Below, piece after piece: positions 37,078 to 51,291 of a stretch of 64,000 nt of DNA (position 1 is its first letter; each line of letters opens with the position of its first letter). The notes under the pieces are model-generated. The model saw only the letters and a list, made by a program, of their open reading frames with translations. It had not been told where the DNA came from and made no database searches. The translations under genes and the position numbers were made by a program. Source of the stretch: Amblyornis subalaris (Eukaryota > Chordata > Aves > Passeriformes > Ptilonorhynchidae); contig JACAXG010000009.1 of the NCBI GenBank assembly GCA_018881555.1, positions 731,880 through 795,879 on the forward strand. The letters are read 5' to 3'.

Positions 37078-40000
37078 CCTAATCTTCGTGTTTTGCTTGT
37101 TAAATAAACTAGCATCCTTTATGGGCTGCTCTGGCCTGTCCTCCCTTTACTCCTCCCCTCTCTTCCTGAAAAAGAGATCAAAAAGAGGACATATGCCTGA
37201 TAACAATCCTTTCCTCCTCTCTCTCCTTCTCCACAGCTCCTATGAGCTTTCCAAGTCCAATATCCATAATTTGGCAGAAATAGCCACCGTGATGCAGAGG
37301 GTTGCATTAGGCTGGAGTGTTCTCTGGATTTGTCAGGAGAGGAAGCAGAAGCAAGGCAGAAAGCACCAGGTAGGATAATGCAGCTTGAGAACGAAATGCT
37401 ACACTAACAGTCACCTAATCCCAGTTATTTTAGATGAAGCTTTCCAACACTTCCCATGACAACTCCCTTGTCCTATAGTCCCCATCATCAGCCTTGTCCT
37501 ACCTTGCTCTACATCAGCAATGCAATTTTAATGCCATTAGTGAGGGGACAGCCCTGAAAAGATGTTTCAGAGATGAAAGCTAAAAACAGAAAGCAAAGAA
37601 GGTTAAACATACAAGAAACACCAAAAAGACAAGATGTTTGCTGTGACCTAGAGCTTTTTAACGTGAAGTAAGTTTTTTCCTTTCTATGGACCAGAGATCT
37701 AGGCCAGAATTATGTAGGTCACAAGCAAACCTTGTTTCAGCTGGTCTTAAGCCAATACTTAGAAGGTGATAACTCCTACTCAGAGACACCATTTTTTTTT
37801 CCCTCATGTATTTTCTTGAAAGAGAGACAAAAACCTGAAGTGGCAAGAGATGCTGGGTGAAGGAATAAAGCCACGTGGCTTTGTATGCATGTGCAATTGT
37901 CTAAACATGCTTTCCATCTCAGCAGGCATATATATATTCTGAATGCAGAAATTCTGAAGCTGTTCTTCCCCTCATAAGTTTTAGTACAACAAATATCATT
38001 CAGAGAAAGAGCAATGCTATCTCATTCATTTGCATGGAAGAAAATACCTAGAAAATTAATAGTGTTAAGATGGAAAAGATCAGGTAGAAGGTGATTTTCA
38101 AGAGGCTAAATTCCCACTGCATGCAACACCGAAACAGGATAGTGAATGAAGTCGCTATTTACCTGAAACTAAATAACTAGGTAATCCTTCATCCACACCA
38201 CAACAAAACAACCTCACACCACAGCAGAAGCATCAGTTTCAGGATCATTTGGGCACACCCAGGGACCTGCAGTAGCTGTTCACTGGCATATGAATCATGG
38301 TTCCCATGGAAGGCTTTGCATTGCTCAACCTGCCTCTAGTGGATAAAAGCACAATTCTGAAAGCAGTTGGACTGTTAATTTCTAGCTAGTTCAGGGCTTG
38401 GCCTGGCCTGAATTTAGCTGAAAGATCCAGCAGCTATGGCAAATAATTGCCAGAGAAACAGCTGCTATTACAGGGTGGTTTACAGTTAGTTGCCCTCTTG
38501 CTGTGCTTTGCATGTAAGTCTCCTGCTTGCCTGGCACACATGAATGCTGTTATATCTCTATTTATCAGGAATGCAGCTAGGCTTCCCCCAACTCTTTTAG
38601 AAATATACCTTATTAAATTAGCAGCCTTTACTTTTATGTGCAGAGTTCAGGCATAATTCAGGTGAAGCTTCAAATATGCAACTCTGCTAACTTTATCCAC
38701 ACTAGTCTACACTCTGCCAAACTATAATCTCTTAGGATATGGATCCTCTGGACATTGCNGCTACTTCTTACTTCTTACAGGAGGGTTGGAAACAGCACTC
38801 AAGCAGCGCTCTCTGGGAATATTTATGCACGTGTGGTCAGGCCCACGAACAGAAAGAGACAAGTGAATAAAATAACATGACATTCAGCTAAGGTTCATTC
38901 ATATTCTGGATGAAGGTGTTGTAAATTCCTACTTTAAATGAATCTGTCCTCTGTCAGAAGCCTCTCTTCCTTGATAAACATGGTCCTTGTTCTTCAGGAA
39001 AGCCATTTTTAAATTCAAACTAAGTTTCTATCTCCCTCTACTTTTTTTTTTTCATTTCTCTGTGGAGGTTGCTTTTTTTGAAGAGGTGCACATGGGAATC
39101 CTAAGTGGCTTTGCTGCCCTCCTTATGTAAAGTATATTCCAGGCTGTCAGAGTGCACAGATCAGCAGTGAAGCATTGTGGGGATTACTTCTTCTTCAATC
39201 CCCATGAGTTTCCTACCTCCAGTTTTGCTCAGAGATTCATAGCTGAACAACCTTAGAAAGAAATTCAGTTGAAATAATCAAGCCTCCTCTGAGTTTGTAC
39301 CTGAACTAGGAAGAGGTGGTCTAGGGGCCAAGGGGAAAATTGTCCAGGATTTATTCACTAAGCATTAACCATTTGCCATTTACTTGAAATTAGACTTTCA
39401 GNCAATCAGAAGGTTTGCATCCTCTATTTTCACAAACTTCACAAGGTAAACACTGTAAAGAAATAGGTGGGCACTGCAAAGTGCTCCAGGGCTTCTTCAC
39501 AAGAGCTTGGCCCTTGGCACAGAGCTTCTTCACTCCACAGCTCAGCCCATGCAAAATTTCCAGAGTGTCCTCCTCAGTTTATGAATCCCTGCCTCACTAA
39601 GACTTCTCTCTCTGCCACCACCCCCACTCACTCAGTGACTCAGACTTATTAAGATAACTTCTCTTTCTCTAGTTCCTCACCTCCGACACACTCAATGCAT
39701 TAAGCCACACACTCCTGCACATATTTGAAATCCTCACCCAACCACCCTCTCTCATCCAACTTTCCTCCTACAGTTCTTGCACTCCCCCATCCTGGGATGA
39801 CAGAGCCAGTCAAAACCTACCCAAATCAGTTCAACTTTTACTTACACTTCTGGCTTCTCTCAAGCAGCTTATTGTGAGCTGGTGCTTGTAGACACTAGGA
39901 CAAGAAGGTCTAGGGGAGGAGCATAGCTCTTCTTCCACCAGCACAGCCTTTGGCAAAGTAGAGATTTGTCACATACAAAAGATCAGCCATGACCAGACAC

Positions 40001-43000
40001 ATGGTGGGGAGAGGCCATAGTGCTGCTCTACAGCTCAGTGCATGTCTGGTTCTGACCCACAGGGGGTCTGGCTGTGACCCATATGCTGTGTGCAGACCAC
40101 AGTCATGGTGTGCCATGGACTGGTTTAGGAACCTACTGGCTCCTTCGAATGGTAAAGTTTTGTCCCAAGCAAGAAGAGGGATTTGTATATCACTATTTAC
40201 CCCTGCTTTAAGAATTTCAGGCANCAAAAGTTTCTCATTAGGTTTTAGGACCAGCAGGTACCCTAATTTCCCACCAGACTATCAATGCTCTGTAGCCAGT
40301 GGTCACTGTGGGCATAAAACAGGAGGCTGAGGCTAGACAAGAAAAGAGCCCTTCCAGTCCCTGGGTCCCTGTGCCCGTGCAAGCAAAGGAAGGACCATGA
40401 GCAGAGCAACACTGGCACTACAGGGGAAAGAGAGCTTTTGCTAAAGCTGGGGATTTGCTCAGATTGACACCTCTGCTGCTGTACAGAGCTCTGTGCGTTC
40501 GCTTATGCTTGCTTTTGTTCCTTTTCCATAACCAGCAACAGGTGGGGAAGAGTGGGATGTACATGTGGAAGGAGGATGCAGTGGGAGCAGAGAACATGTT
40601 CCTGACATTCAGGGATATGTGTAGGGAAAGCTGTCTGCCAGGATCAGAAAGGGACTGGGAAGGCAAGGGGCCTGCTGAGCCACAGGTCACTTAGGTAGGA
40701 ACAGGGACAGACTTCTAATTCTGGCAGCATCAGGTGGGAGTTGGGAAAGTGGCTGAGGAGAAGGTTGAAGCAGAAGGAGTGCACACATCACATTAAATCA
40801 GGGATTCTGCATCCTTTGTACCAAATGTAGATGCTCTTAAAATTATCTTCTGTCACGTTCGTATACTGATTAAGAAACAGTGTCCATTTCTGAAGCATAC
40901 TTCTGTGTGTCTTCATTTCATATCCACTGGCAAAAGGCTGGAAACACCTGGAGATAGGCAAATGGCTTTGCTTTCTGTGTAAGTCTTTTGCTGTTTCCCT
41001 GATCCATACAACTGCTTATTTCTTGTGCACAACTTCTACTCCAACATTACAGTCTTTCTTGACCAAAGACTTCCAAGTCTAACCTATTCGGGATATGCAT
41101 AACCAAGGGACTCTCCTGGAGACCTAGGAGAGAATTTAAACTGTGGCCCATCTCAGGTAAAAGACTCTTCTGTAATTGTACTGCAACCCTTCCAACCACC
41201 TTCTCCTGTTGAACAGGTTTCTGATTTGTTCTGCACTGGTTTGCTTTCTGGATAAGAAGAGTTGGATTCATTTGGTTCCTCACTCAGAGGCAGGTAGACA
41301 GCATTTATCTTCTCCGTGTTCAAATTTGCAGCATAAGCCTTGTACACAAAATCCCAGAGGGAAACAGAGCTAGGGAGAAGAGACATTAACAGGAAGGTTG
41401 CCCTCTTCAGTTTTCAGGGGGGTTTGGGTTGCATTTTACACACTCTGGAAAGTTGCTGGAGTACTTTACCCAAAAAGATGTTTACTTGCTGTAATTAACA
41501 GTCTGGATAGCTGGACGGAAGAATTTCACGTTTACTATTCAGAGAACAGTTGAGACATCAGCAGTTACAGAGAGGCAGCATGTAATCCAAGACACCTCAT
41601 CTCAGAGCCTGAAAATATNCCCATGAGAGAAAGAGATAGAATATCTGGACACATACTAACCTAGGCCTCTGTGATGAGCTGTCAATAAGTGCTTCAGCTC
41701 CTGTTAATTATGGTGGTGTTTCTACAATGATGAGATGACTTCTCTGTGGAGAAGAGCTCTCATCAGGAAATTGGTTCTATTGCAATTAACATCTTTGAAT
41801 ATCCAAATTTAACATCCTCCTTGAGCCTTCTCCCTTATTTCAGGAAGTTTGTGATCAATCAAGTCCTGAAATAGAGCTGGAGATCTGGGATTCAGAGAAG
41901 GGGGAGGAGTTCTATGTTTGGGGGCAGGAGGGTTAAGTACATCACAGTTTCAAAATCAGCTGGTTGATGTTTCTAGCAGCATTTCAACCATCCGTCCCCA
42001 TATGCATAATTTCCAAGAAAGCTGTTGTCATCATCACCACTATTTACAGTCGGAATAGGTGACACATCTATTTCCTCGCCTCAGTTTTGTCTTCAGGTTC
42101 AGCTGTAGAGCAGAGTCTGAGACACAGAAAGCCTAAAGACACAAACATCTTCTCCTGAGGCAATACAGTCTGTCATACAACACACCTTTCCTCTTGCCCT
42201 CCATCAAGATACAAACTCATCAATTTTCACTTTCTGGNACTCTTTATCACTCCATCAGTCCCCAGCTACTGGAGCTCCTCAGAGAGGTATCATGAGTAGA
42301 TGCCAAAGGAGAAAACAAAACCAGAAACACATCTTGCTGATCTTGCTCAGGACCATGTTGCATCTGAAATATCCAGAACCTCCAGCAGCAGCCCTGCCAT
42401 AATCCAACTCACAGGAACAGGACAAATTAGTATTTCTGATACACATGCTTTCTGAGGTGAATTAAAACAGGTTTTCTTTTCCCAGCACACTTGAAGAAAA
42501 GCATATAAGCCTAGCCACCAAATTTTTCCTCATCTTGTAAGACAACAAGAAATCTCAACACTAGATGGACTTACTTTATGGCACTATCAACAACTGGGGG
42601 AAAAGCAGCCATACACAGAAAGGATTTAGCAAATACTTCACTACTAGCTAGCTATTAAATTTTAAAAATATATTCACAGCGAATACCATCAGAAAGCTAC
42701 ATTTTAGGCCTTAAAACTCATAACAGTGAAATGAGATTTTTTTAACATTATAAAAAAACAAAACAGACTACTTTCACTGTATTATATTCAGCTATATAAA
42801 ATCTGATTTCCTGCTAGATAGTATTAGACCCTCCCCAACTTTCAAAATGTAAACACTGAGTCCTTACAAACTTATCTGGGCAAATCACTATGACAGAGAA
42901 ATTGTATTGCATTCAATGAAATTGAAATAAAATGTAGGACCACTTCAGGTTCTAAAATGTCATCTCTTGTCATAAATGTTAAAAAAGAGAAAAAAATCAG

Positions 43001-46000
43001 TGAAACTTGAGACATAAGTACAGGAGACACAAAATTAAGGTGCAGAGTCCTAGGCCAGAGCTACAGCAGCTCATATGGTCATCTACACCTATTTAATAAT
43101 CAAGAAAATATGCTTCAAAATCATATTTGGACAGCGGAGCCCAATGCAGACACAGAAGAAATCACAGGGGGTCAGTCTGTCTGTTCTAACAGATACCAAA
43201 TAAGACATGAGATGAGCAAAAAACTGAACAAATTAATCCTACTGGCTTTAATACTGAGTCAATCTTTGTTTTCAATGAGGATGCTGCTGGGACAGAGACA
43301 TGAAAATACTTGGATAAAGGCCTGTCGAAATAAGTCTAAGAGTTAGACTAAGAGAAGTAGAAACTAGAGAGCTGGTGGGTTAGAAAACCACTGCACAGCA
43401 TGAGGGCTCAAATTTGAGAGTGCCAAGGGGGCTTGCAATGTTCAGTGCTTTCTGCAGGGCTGCGTCTTCCGACTGAGTAGGTGAGAGAAGACAAAGACGT
43501 TATAAGCCAGGTAAGATTTATGAAGAGCTACACACAATATTATGAATCATTAGTGAAGTTAGGAACTAATAATTGGGGTTCCCTTGTCCCAAATTATTCG
43601 GTATTTAATAGAGTCTGAACAGCAGCTGTTGCAAACTCATCATCCTGTCTTTCAAATCACTGTGATCTGCGTGCATTCACACTGAGAAATATCTTGACCA
43701 TACCATCAAGAGATACAAATGAAATTGTGGGGCTCTGAAACGACTGATGCTGGGGCTCTCAAAGCCAGGTTAATTTCAACAAAAGAAAGAGGATAAAAGG
43801 AAACCCAAATCTTGGGAATCCCGTAAGAATTCCACTCACTGGAAACCAAGGTGGGAATAACTAATCATTAGAGACGAGTGCTCCATCTGTCCACTCAGGT
43901 AACNAAAGGGCCAGGCATAGAGGAAAGGTTGCTTGAGTGCACTGGCAGCCTGAAGGTGGCCCAGCTTTCTGTGCCTGCTGGCAGCAGAGAGCGCCTGCCA
44001 CATCCAGAACATCACACCCTGACTGCAGGAGGAACGAAAACTGCAGAGATCAGAAGCACTGAGCAAACTTCATTCTCAGGGCAGGTCAAATTTCAGTCCT
44101 CTTACCCTTCACAAAACCCCTTTGAAATTCTTGCACTTCAAGGCATGAATTCACAGGAAGTTATCAAAAGCATAACATAGAGTCTGCGAAGTCCTCCGTC
44201 ACACTCCAGCACTTCTGGTGTTCCACACCATACATCTAAAGCCACTTAGTCCTTGGTGACATTTAAGGAGAAAATTCCTCTTTAGCTCTCCACTCAAATT
44301 GCCATGACAGAAAACAGGGTGAGCCTTTTAACCGTAAAAAGCACCTTTGTTTCTCTATACATAACCTCACTATTGTACACACAAAAACATGCTGATCGTG
44401 TAGATAACCCTCATAGATATATAAATACACAGCACAACTTGGACTACACAGATATATATGCAAAAGCACATATAAAAGCTTCCAACCTTCGTGTATTCCA
44501 AGGATGCTTGTCTTTCCACCGGTCCCACATTCCTGAGAAGTTCTGCTGGCTCCTGCCCCCAGCACGCAGTGTCTGACTTTCTTGTCAACTGCAGGAACTG
44601 CCCAGGATGAAGACAAGAAAGCAGGACACCTAGGAGGCTTGAGGAGTGCCCTGTGACTGCCCCAGGGTAGTCAAGTGAAAAAATTATNTTGGGGTGGAGG
44701 GGAAGAAGTGGCTCACTGGAGGTCACTGGAACCACTGTCATATGAGTAGGCTTTAGTTCCATTCTCATTTTTTGTATTTAGCTGAAAACATGAGTAATTA
44801 CTTATAAAATGGGGAGGGAAAACAAAAAAAACACAACCTCCTTGGTTTATTTTTTCCATGGAGGACCTGACAACATTTGAACATCAGGACAACAAGTAAA
44901 ATCAGAGTAAACAAAACCCATGCAATTTCCAGATCCTCCTGAAATTTTACTTTAAATCTGGGGATGAGCATCAAGAGTTAGAGCAGTAAATAAAGAATTG
45001 CTTGCTTTTGCTTCAAACAGATAACCGCTGTGGCTTTGCTAAAAGCACTAAGTGTTGTAGTCTTTCACAACAAGTAACAAAGCCAGGCAAAGCACATAAT
45101 AACACTTAGCTTTGTAAGTATTTACCACAGTTTGCTGGTACGTCTTTATACATGAGTAAGAAGAAGCTGCTATATTCTTCTTAGAAACATTTTGTCTGGC
45201 TATAAGCAAAGCTCTTAAAGTCAGAGTGGATTTAGGAATAAATTTACTTCATTTACAGTGCACAGCAATAGTCCATCCCATGCTAATGGCAACTCTTGCG
45301 CTTTTTGTCAATATGGTCTTTTTACTGAGATTTTGGATGGCTGTTTAGCTGGTTCATTTGTTTTTTTGTGTCACACATCAGCAGCTCTTCTCTGCTGGTG
45401 CTTTCCAACTTTACAACAGAGGATTATACCTTTGGGCTGATCATCCTTTTTCCAGAAAGGTAGTGTTGTGAAATACAGGAAGCAGATATAACAAATCTGG
45501 AGAGGAAAAACCTTTCATAGACGTCTGCCAACTCTTCAATCTTTCCATTCTTCAAATGCACACTTCCCCCTAACACCTGCTACCCTCCTACCAAAGTGGC
45601 TGAGCTTCAGTGCACACACAAAGAAGTCTCCTCTCCATAAGGTGGTCACAGCATTCCACCTTCTGCATCTCACCTGGCTTCACCGGCTAAGGGGCAATAA
45701 AAAGCCTCCACTGTCTCAACACTAGTTCGGCCCCAAAGGCCTCTAAGCCAGGTTGGACAGAGAGCAGTTCAGTCTCTCTCCTTCCCGGGACGTCCCATCA
45801 CCCACATGTTCCTGGCACCTGTGCCTAGTAAATCCAGGGACTCACTGACCTGGCCTTGCATCCCTGATCTTCATCTTGAATAACTGTTTCCTCTGCTCTA
45901 AGTGACCAACTCAAGACACTGGACATGATACTCCCAAAGAAGCATCTTCAATTTAGTATGATCTCATCATTTCTACTGCTTTTAACACTGCCTATCATTT

Positions 46001-49000
46001 CTGCATGGAGATAAGTAAATCTACCATCTTCTCTCTCGGGGACAAAGAGAGTCTTCTGAAATATTTCCATTCAGCATTTTTTCCAATCATCTTTTAAATG
46101 CTTTTCTTAAAACCAAAGCTGACTCATCCTCTAATGCAAGATACTCTGACTCATATTTAACACTTTTATCTCCATGGCTCCTTTTGGTCAGCAACTGACT
46201 TAGACTTATCCTCATGCTACATGTAAGGGGAAAGAAAAGAGAAAAATGTACTTTAAACATCCATTCAGTTCCAAACCATTGACAAATGCTCAGGATAAAT
46301 CTGCAAAGAAAGGAAAATTGTTTCAGCACACAGAGACCTATTACAAATTAGAACAGAAATGAAATTTTTCAGCAAGAGACAGATTTGCACTTTCATGTTC
46401 CCAGATTCAGATGAAAAGGGGGCTCTGTTCAAGAGATATTTTGCTACAGGGGTTTCTCTTTCTCATTTAGCATAATCAAAAACCTCATAAAACTGAACAG
46501 CACCTCTTCAGAAATGAAATAACAACCCAGAAATAATTTCCCATTTACACATATCTCGCAGTGAAATTTATTACTTAATACTTTTAAAATATCTAAAAAG
46601 GGGAGCCCTGAAAAGTAAGACCCAAATTTAGGTGAGACACAAACTGCTGCTGCTTCACCCATTTCAAACAGCAAAGACAGCATCAATATCCTGGTTAGAG
46701 CCGCAAAACCCTGATCCAGGGAAGGCTCCTGCAAGGTGGATCCAGTTAAAACACCTGCAGCAATTTTCCAGAGGAATCCAAGAAGCTGGGGAGCAGCTGT
46801 GCAGTTAACTTGCGGCAGTTAATGGGATCTGGGATGTTAGTTGCCTTTAGCTTTCTTTCAAAGATCTCCAGGTAAGCCTTGGAGCCTGGTCTTCTCTTTG
46901 ATATGGAGATCACAAATAAAACCAAAACAGAGTCTTTCCCCATTTGGGAGCAAACTGATATCTCATATACAAAGGTTTTTCAGTAACTTACAAGTGGTAA
47001 AAGACTTCTGTCCCAGATAAAGTGAAATAAACTAACTCACAGTCTAGAATTTTAGAAATTGTTTACTAGGTTTGGGTAGGGGCTTTCAATAATCTTCTGA
47101 TTAAATAGGACAAAGACAAAAGACTGGGGGAGAAGAGGGGAGAGATTTTGACATAGCAAATGGAAATTGGTTTTAAATGTCAGAAGGTGAAACAGGCTGG
47201 GTTCATGGTTAGTTTTGGAAAGCAGCAGGGAACTCGAGACATCTATAAACACATAGAATGAAGCATTCTTGTTCACGATTCTTACCTAGATATCAACAAA
47301 CAGAAAAATTCCCCTTGCTTCATGTACTTCCTCTGTGCCCTGGCAGATGTTAGCACCCAGACCCATTGCACCCACACATTTTTGAGTTCAGTCTGTGTTT
47401 TATGCCTCATGGGATCACAAGGCCTGCACTTTCAGGGGACACTTTTGCAGACCAGGCAGGCAGGATCAGTCCCTAGAAAACCCTCAGTGTGGAGGCAGAA
47501 AGTGCTGCCAGTGTCCATCTCCATCCCTGCAACATCTGAACTCTGCAAGGGCAAGGTGAATTTAAGAACAGTTGTGCTTGTCTACAGATGTAGTTCACAC
47601 CATGTTTGAAAGGAGGGACAGCCCTATCCTGTTCCTCACCCACAGAGAGGCAGATCACAAGCTCTCCTGTCACAAGGGGCACCTCCATCACCAGCCCCAG
47701 CAGCACAGCATGCACTCAGTGGAGAGCCAGGCTCAGTTTTTTCTCCAGTATGAGGTAGCCAAAGATCCAATTTACCATGCGCCTCCACCATTTGTCAGCT
47801 GCATGTGATCACGCATGAATAATGTTCTCCTGCCCAGCTCGGAGGCACATACTCATGCCCTCTCACAGACCACATGTTATACACAGGCAGTCCAAGACAA
47901 AACCGAGATACGCTTATTCCAGTGCTTTACAGCACAGGAGTTAGAACAGAACACTTTTCCTTCCAGCTGTACACTTGCCTTTGCTGTAACCAAGGAGGAA
48001 GGAATCTGGTGCAGCCTGGTGAAAACAAACAGAATGCCTCTGATTTTACAAAGGCAAGGTCTCTAAATCACATAGGATTTAAGGGGAAAACCACATCTGA
48101 GAGGAAGGTGAGGCTTTCTCCCAGATTCACCCCTCTGAGCTACCAGCAGGTCCCTATCATTACACTGGCGTCAACAAGTCCCTGGACAAACCTTTGGAAA
48201 GCCTGACACCGAGCTGAGGTGTTCTCAGGGCAGTCAGAGTCCTACATCTCTATACGGGTAGGGAGGAGCTTGCAGACCACTGGATAAGCATAGGCGGAAA
48301 AATAACAAAGTAGCTCTGTGGGCATCACATTCTCAAATTACCTGAACCTGCACACCTCCTCAGTCTGGGGGAGATGATAAAATTATTAATTCCCTCTTAG
48401 CCATTCCTCAAGGAATTATTGTTGTGATGTGGCAAGAAACTCAACTAGATAATCTATTTCGGAAGAGAACCACCAAGGTCTAGACAGCAGAGGGTTTAGC
48501 TCCCCCTGAAAGCCCAAGTTGTAGAGGTCTGTGTTGGCACAAGCCATCTGCCCTGCTCTGAACTCATCATGCCACTCTGCCCTCCACTTACTGTTCCGGG
48601 ACTTCGGAGCACAGAACTCCTCACAGCTCAGAGCAGCAGTGTTCCTACTTTGTAATATTCCTACTGACAGACAACAGAGAATAGAAATTTTCAGTTCCCT
48701 TTAAGATGCAAAATACAGTTTAAAGACTAATTAGCAAATTAGATAAAAGAATGTAAAAGTAGACACACAGGATGATAAACGTAGCTGGAAGCAGTGGATA
48801 ACCAGATAATGAGGAACATCATGGCTTTTGTGGCAAAGTTATGCAACAAGAAACAACAGCACATGCCCAAAGAGAAGTTCAAGGCAAGGTCATTACAACA
48901 TTGGGGGCTCTCAGTGAGTACAACCATGAGAGATCCCTTTAGATGACCCTCTAGGACCATTAAAGGATTTCCACTAAGAAACAGAGCCATGTAAATCATT

Positions 49001-51250
49001 TCTAAGAAAAGTGATGCTTAGGTATTAGCCAGGAAATACGTTATGATGAATATGTATGATCATGATGGAATAAACACCCTGTCGTAAATTTACATGACAC
49101 ATCCGATTAGAGGAAAAATCCTCCAAATATCTCTAGTGCTGCAATAAAAAATGCCTGCTTTCTAATACCTCAAATTGTGTTAAAAATTTTGTTCTCTAGC
49201 TGATTTCAGTATCACTGCCTTAGAGGGGAGGACTAGCCAGAGCACTACTCATGACATTTATAAACTGCTCTTCTCAAAGCATTGCAAAACAGCGGGGTTG
49301 GATACTTAGCCAGCAAATCATTTGCCTGGGGGCACAAGGGCAGATTGAGGTGAAGTGCTGTACACTGGGCAGCTTCAGCCAGGAGGAATGAAGGTCAAGA
49401 GCTTTGGGAGAGAAGAACTAACTGAAAGACTGTACTAAGAAGGCTGCAGTCAGTGAAAGAGCATCTAAACCTACTGGTACTATATCCACTGAAATACTCT
49501 ATAATGCTGGCAAAATTTTCAGCCTGGCTAAAAATCAGAGAAAGCCTCTTAGGTGCCCCAAGTTCATGTGTCCCTGGGCAGGTACTCTGAAAGGACTATT
49601 TATGCCTCTAGCAAACTTCTGGAAAATTCATTGTTTAACCTTTGCTCTTGAATTTCATCTCCTGTGGTAAGAGAACAGCTTGTCCTCTGCCATCCCAGCA
49701 ATGCTTCAGAGATTAATGTATGCCTATATAGAGTTTTGAAAACCACTTTACAAGTCCCCAGAGTTGGTCATTGTTCTCTGAAAATGCTTCAGAGAGAGTC
49801 TTGTGCGCAGCATGCAGTGGCCAAAAGCAGGGCTAGGGCCACAGAGACCCAACCTAGTCTGCCACCAGTGCCCCAACGCAGAAGGCGACCCCAGCAGGAA
49901 TACATCACAGGAATACCTGGCACACAAGGCACTGTCTGCAAGCCAGTGCACTCTGGTGAGTGCACTTCCAAAATGAATGCAAGAGCAGCTATGCTGCAAT
50001 GCTCAGTATCAACAACCAAACAGTGCTGTTCTCACTCCACCTCAAAAGTCAAAACAAGGACCAACATCATGGCAATAAAAGAGCTAGACCCCCAAAAGCC
50101 TCAGGAATCCTGCATTTCCACTCCCATACAGGCAGAAATAGACGTTCCTCTCCAGCTCACAAGAGAGGCACCAAGAAGAGTGGGAAGTAGGGAGACAAAG
50201 AGTTAAGAAAATGTCACAAAAGCAAGAGACAAAACAAAGCACGGACACCCACACACAAGCCGTCAGGTAGTTTCTTGCCATGGAGTCCATCCACAGTGCT
50301 GTTCACACTACTTTTCCATCCCCTGTCATATATTAATAATTCTTGTTCATGGTCGTTCTGCCAGTACATTACTGCCAGAGTGGGTCAGGTCAGAGCATAA
50401 ATGGTCCCAAGAGCTGTGGAGCACAAAGAGCCTGCCTGGCTCTGAGGGAACATGCAAGAGCTCCTGAGAGGACAGAGCAGCCAGCACAGATATTCATGCT
50501 GGAGAAATAATTCAGATTTTTTCAAATCTTTGCTTTACAAACTGCATACAGTCAGCAGCATGGAAAATTTGTATGAACTGCTATACAGAAGTTCAGATCC
50601 TGTCAGCCTGTTTGCCTGATTTGCTCTTTGTTAGGTAGCCCTCCTAGCTTTTACAGCACAGGCTAAAGCTAAAGCATCAGATGATCATTACTGAAGTATT
50701 CTAGCTCCAGGAATTCTCATTTTCTTGATATAACCAATTCCAAAAAGACAAGCCACTAAAATGTGAAGCACCCTCACAAAGCCATAATTTAAGTTGCATC
50801 AAAATTCATTTTTCTTTTACACAACACTTCCCTCATACTTCGCATATCTATTTTTTAAACTAGCTATAGTGGAACATTAACACCAAATACACATAGTTTT
50901 TTATGTTTAAAAACACAACAAAAAAAGAAGAAAAAACTGTGGGGCTTCACACCTGGAAAAGTCCACATGAGACAGGAAATCTGTTGCTCATTCTAGCATC
51001 TCTCTACATGGATGAGATTTCCTTTACAGTGCAGCATCCTGATAGACCTCAGAAGCTTAGAGCAATTTCCTTTTGGATGCACAACTGTTCCTTCAGTGCA
51101 TATTTACTTTCATCCAGCCCATCATTCTTTATTTGGAGCTATATTTTTATGCACAAAACAGTAGCTTTCAGAGGAGGCAGGAGTTATTAAAAAGTTCATC
51201 TGTTCCAGCTGCTTAATCCTCACTTAAACTCATCATTAATCCTTTTTTTA
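37078..51250. other. long unique non-coding stretch
   Basis: About 14 kb with no gene I can support. Slightly GC-richer patches at 39.9-40.7, 43.9-44.7, 45.5-45.9 and 47.3-47.8 kb carry open frames of 100-132 codons on opposing strands, none recognised. The frame at 49664-50206 (180 codons, plus) is the longest here. It opens with GTG, is rich in Cys, Ser and basic residues, and has no known domain. A CpG-containing palindrome GGGACGTCCC lies at 45787-45796. Ambiguous bases occur at 38759, 39402, 40224, 41619, 42238, 43904 and 44688, and none from there to 53698. Confidence 0.5.
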
Positions 51251-51291
51251 TGACACCATAATTGTCCCTATGGCAACCAATTATGATGTCA
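51251..51291. promoter_or_regulatory. 41-bp dyad: X-box-like core with AATT-containing arms
   Basis: The left arm TGACACCATAATT (51251-51263) and right arm AATTATGATGTCA (51279-51291) are reverse complements at 12 of 13 positions. Between them lies GTCCCTATGGCAAC (51264-51277), an RFX X-box-like core with a perfect right half-site (GGCAAC) and an imperfect left half. Each arm holds an ATAATT/AATTAT homeodomain-type core and ends in a TGA(T/C)-type element; TGATGTCA at 51284-51291 is one base from the CRE consensus TGACGTCA. The arrangement suggests a cooperative binding site in a distal enhancer. No gene is visible nearby. Conservation and binding are untested; a chance or transposon-derived palindrome is the alternative. 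Confidence 0.4.

Noticed and set aside
44263..44768. Overlapping 90-132-codon open frames
   Set aside because: Open on opposing strands with an N in the longest, no recognisable domains, no splice context.
47322..48206. Cluster of 80-110-codon frames in a GC-richer patch
   Set aside because: Frames overlap on both strands and show no family resemblance; explained by lower stop density in less AT-rich DNA.
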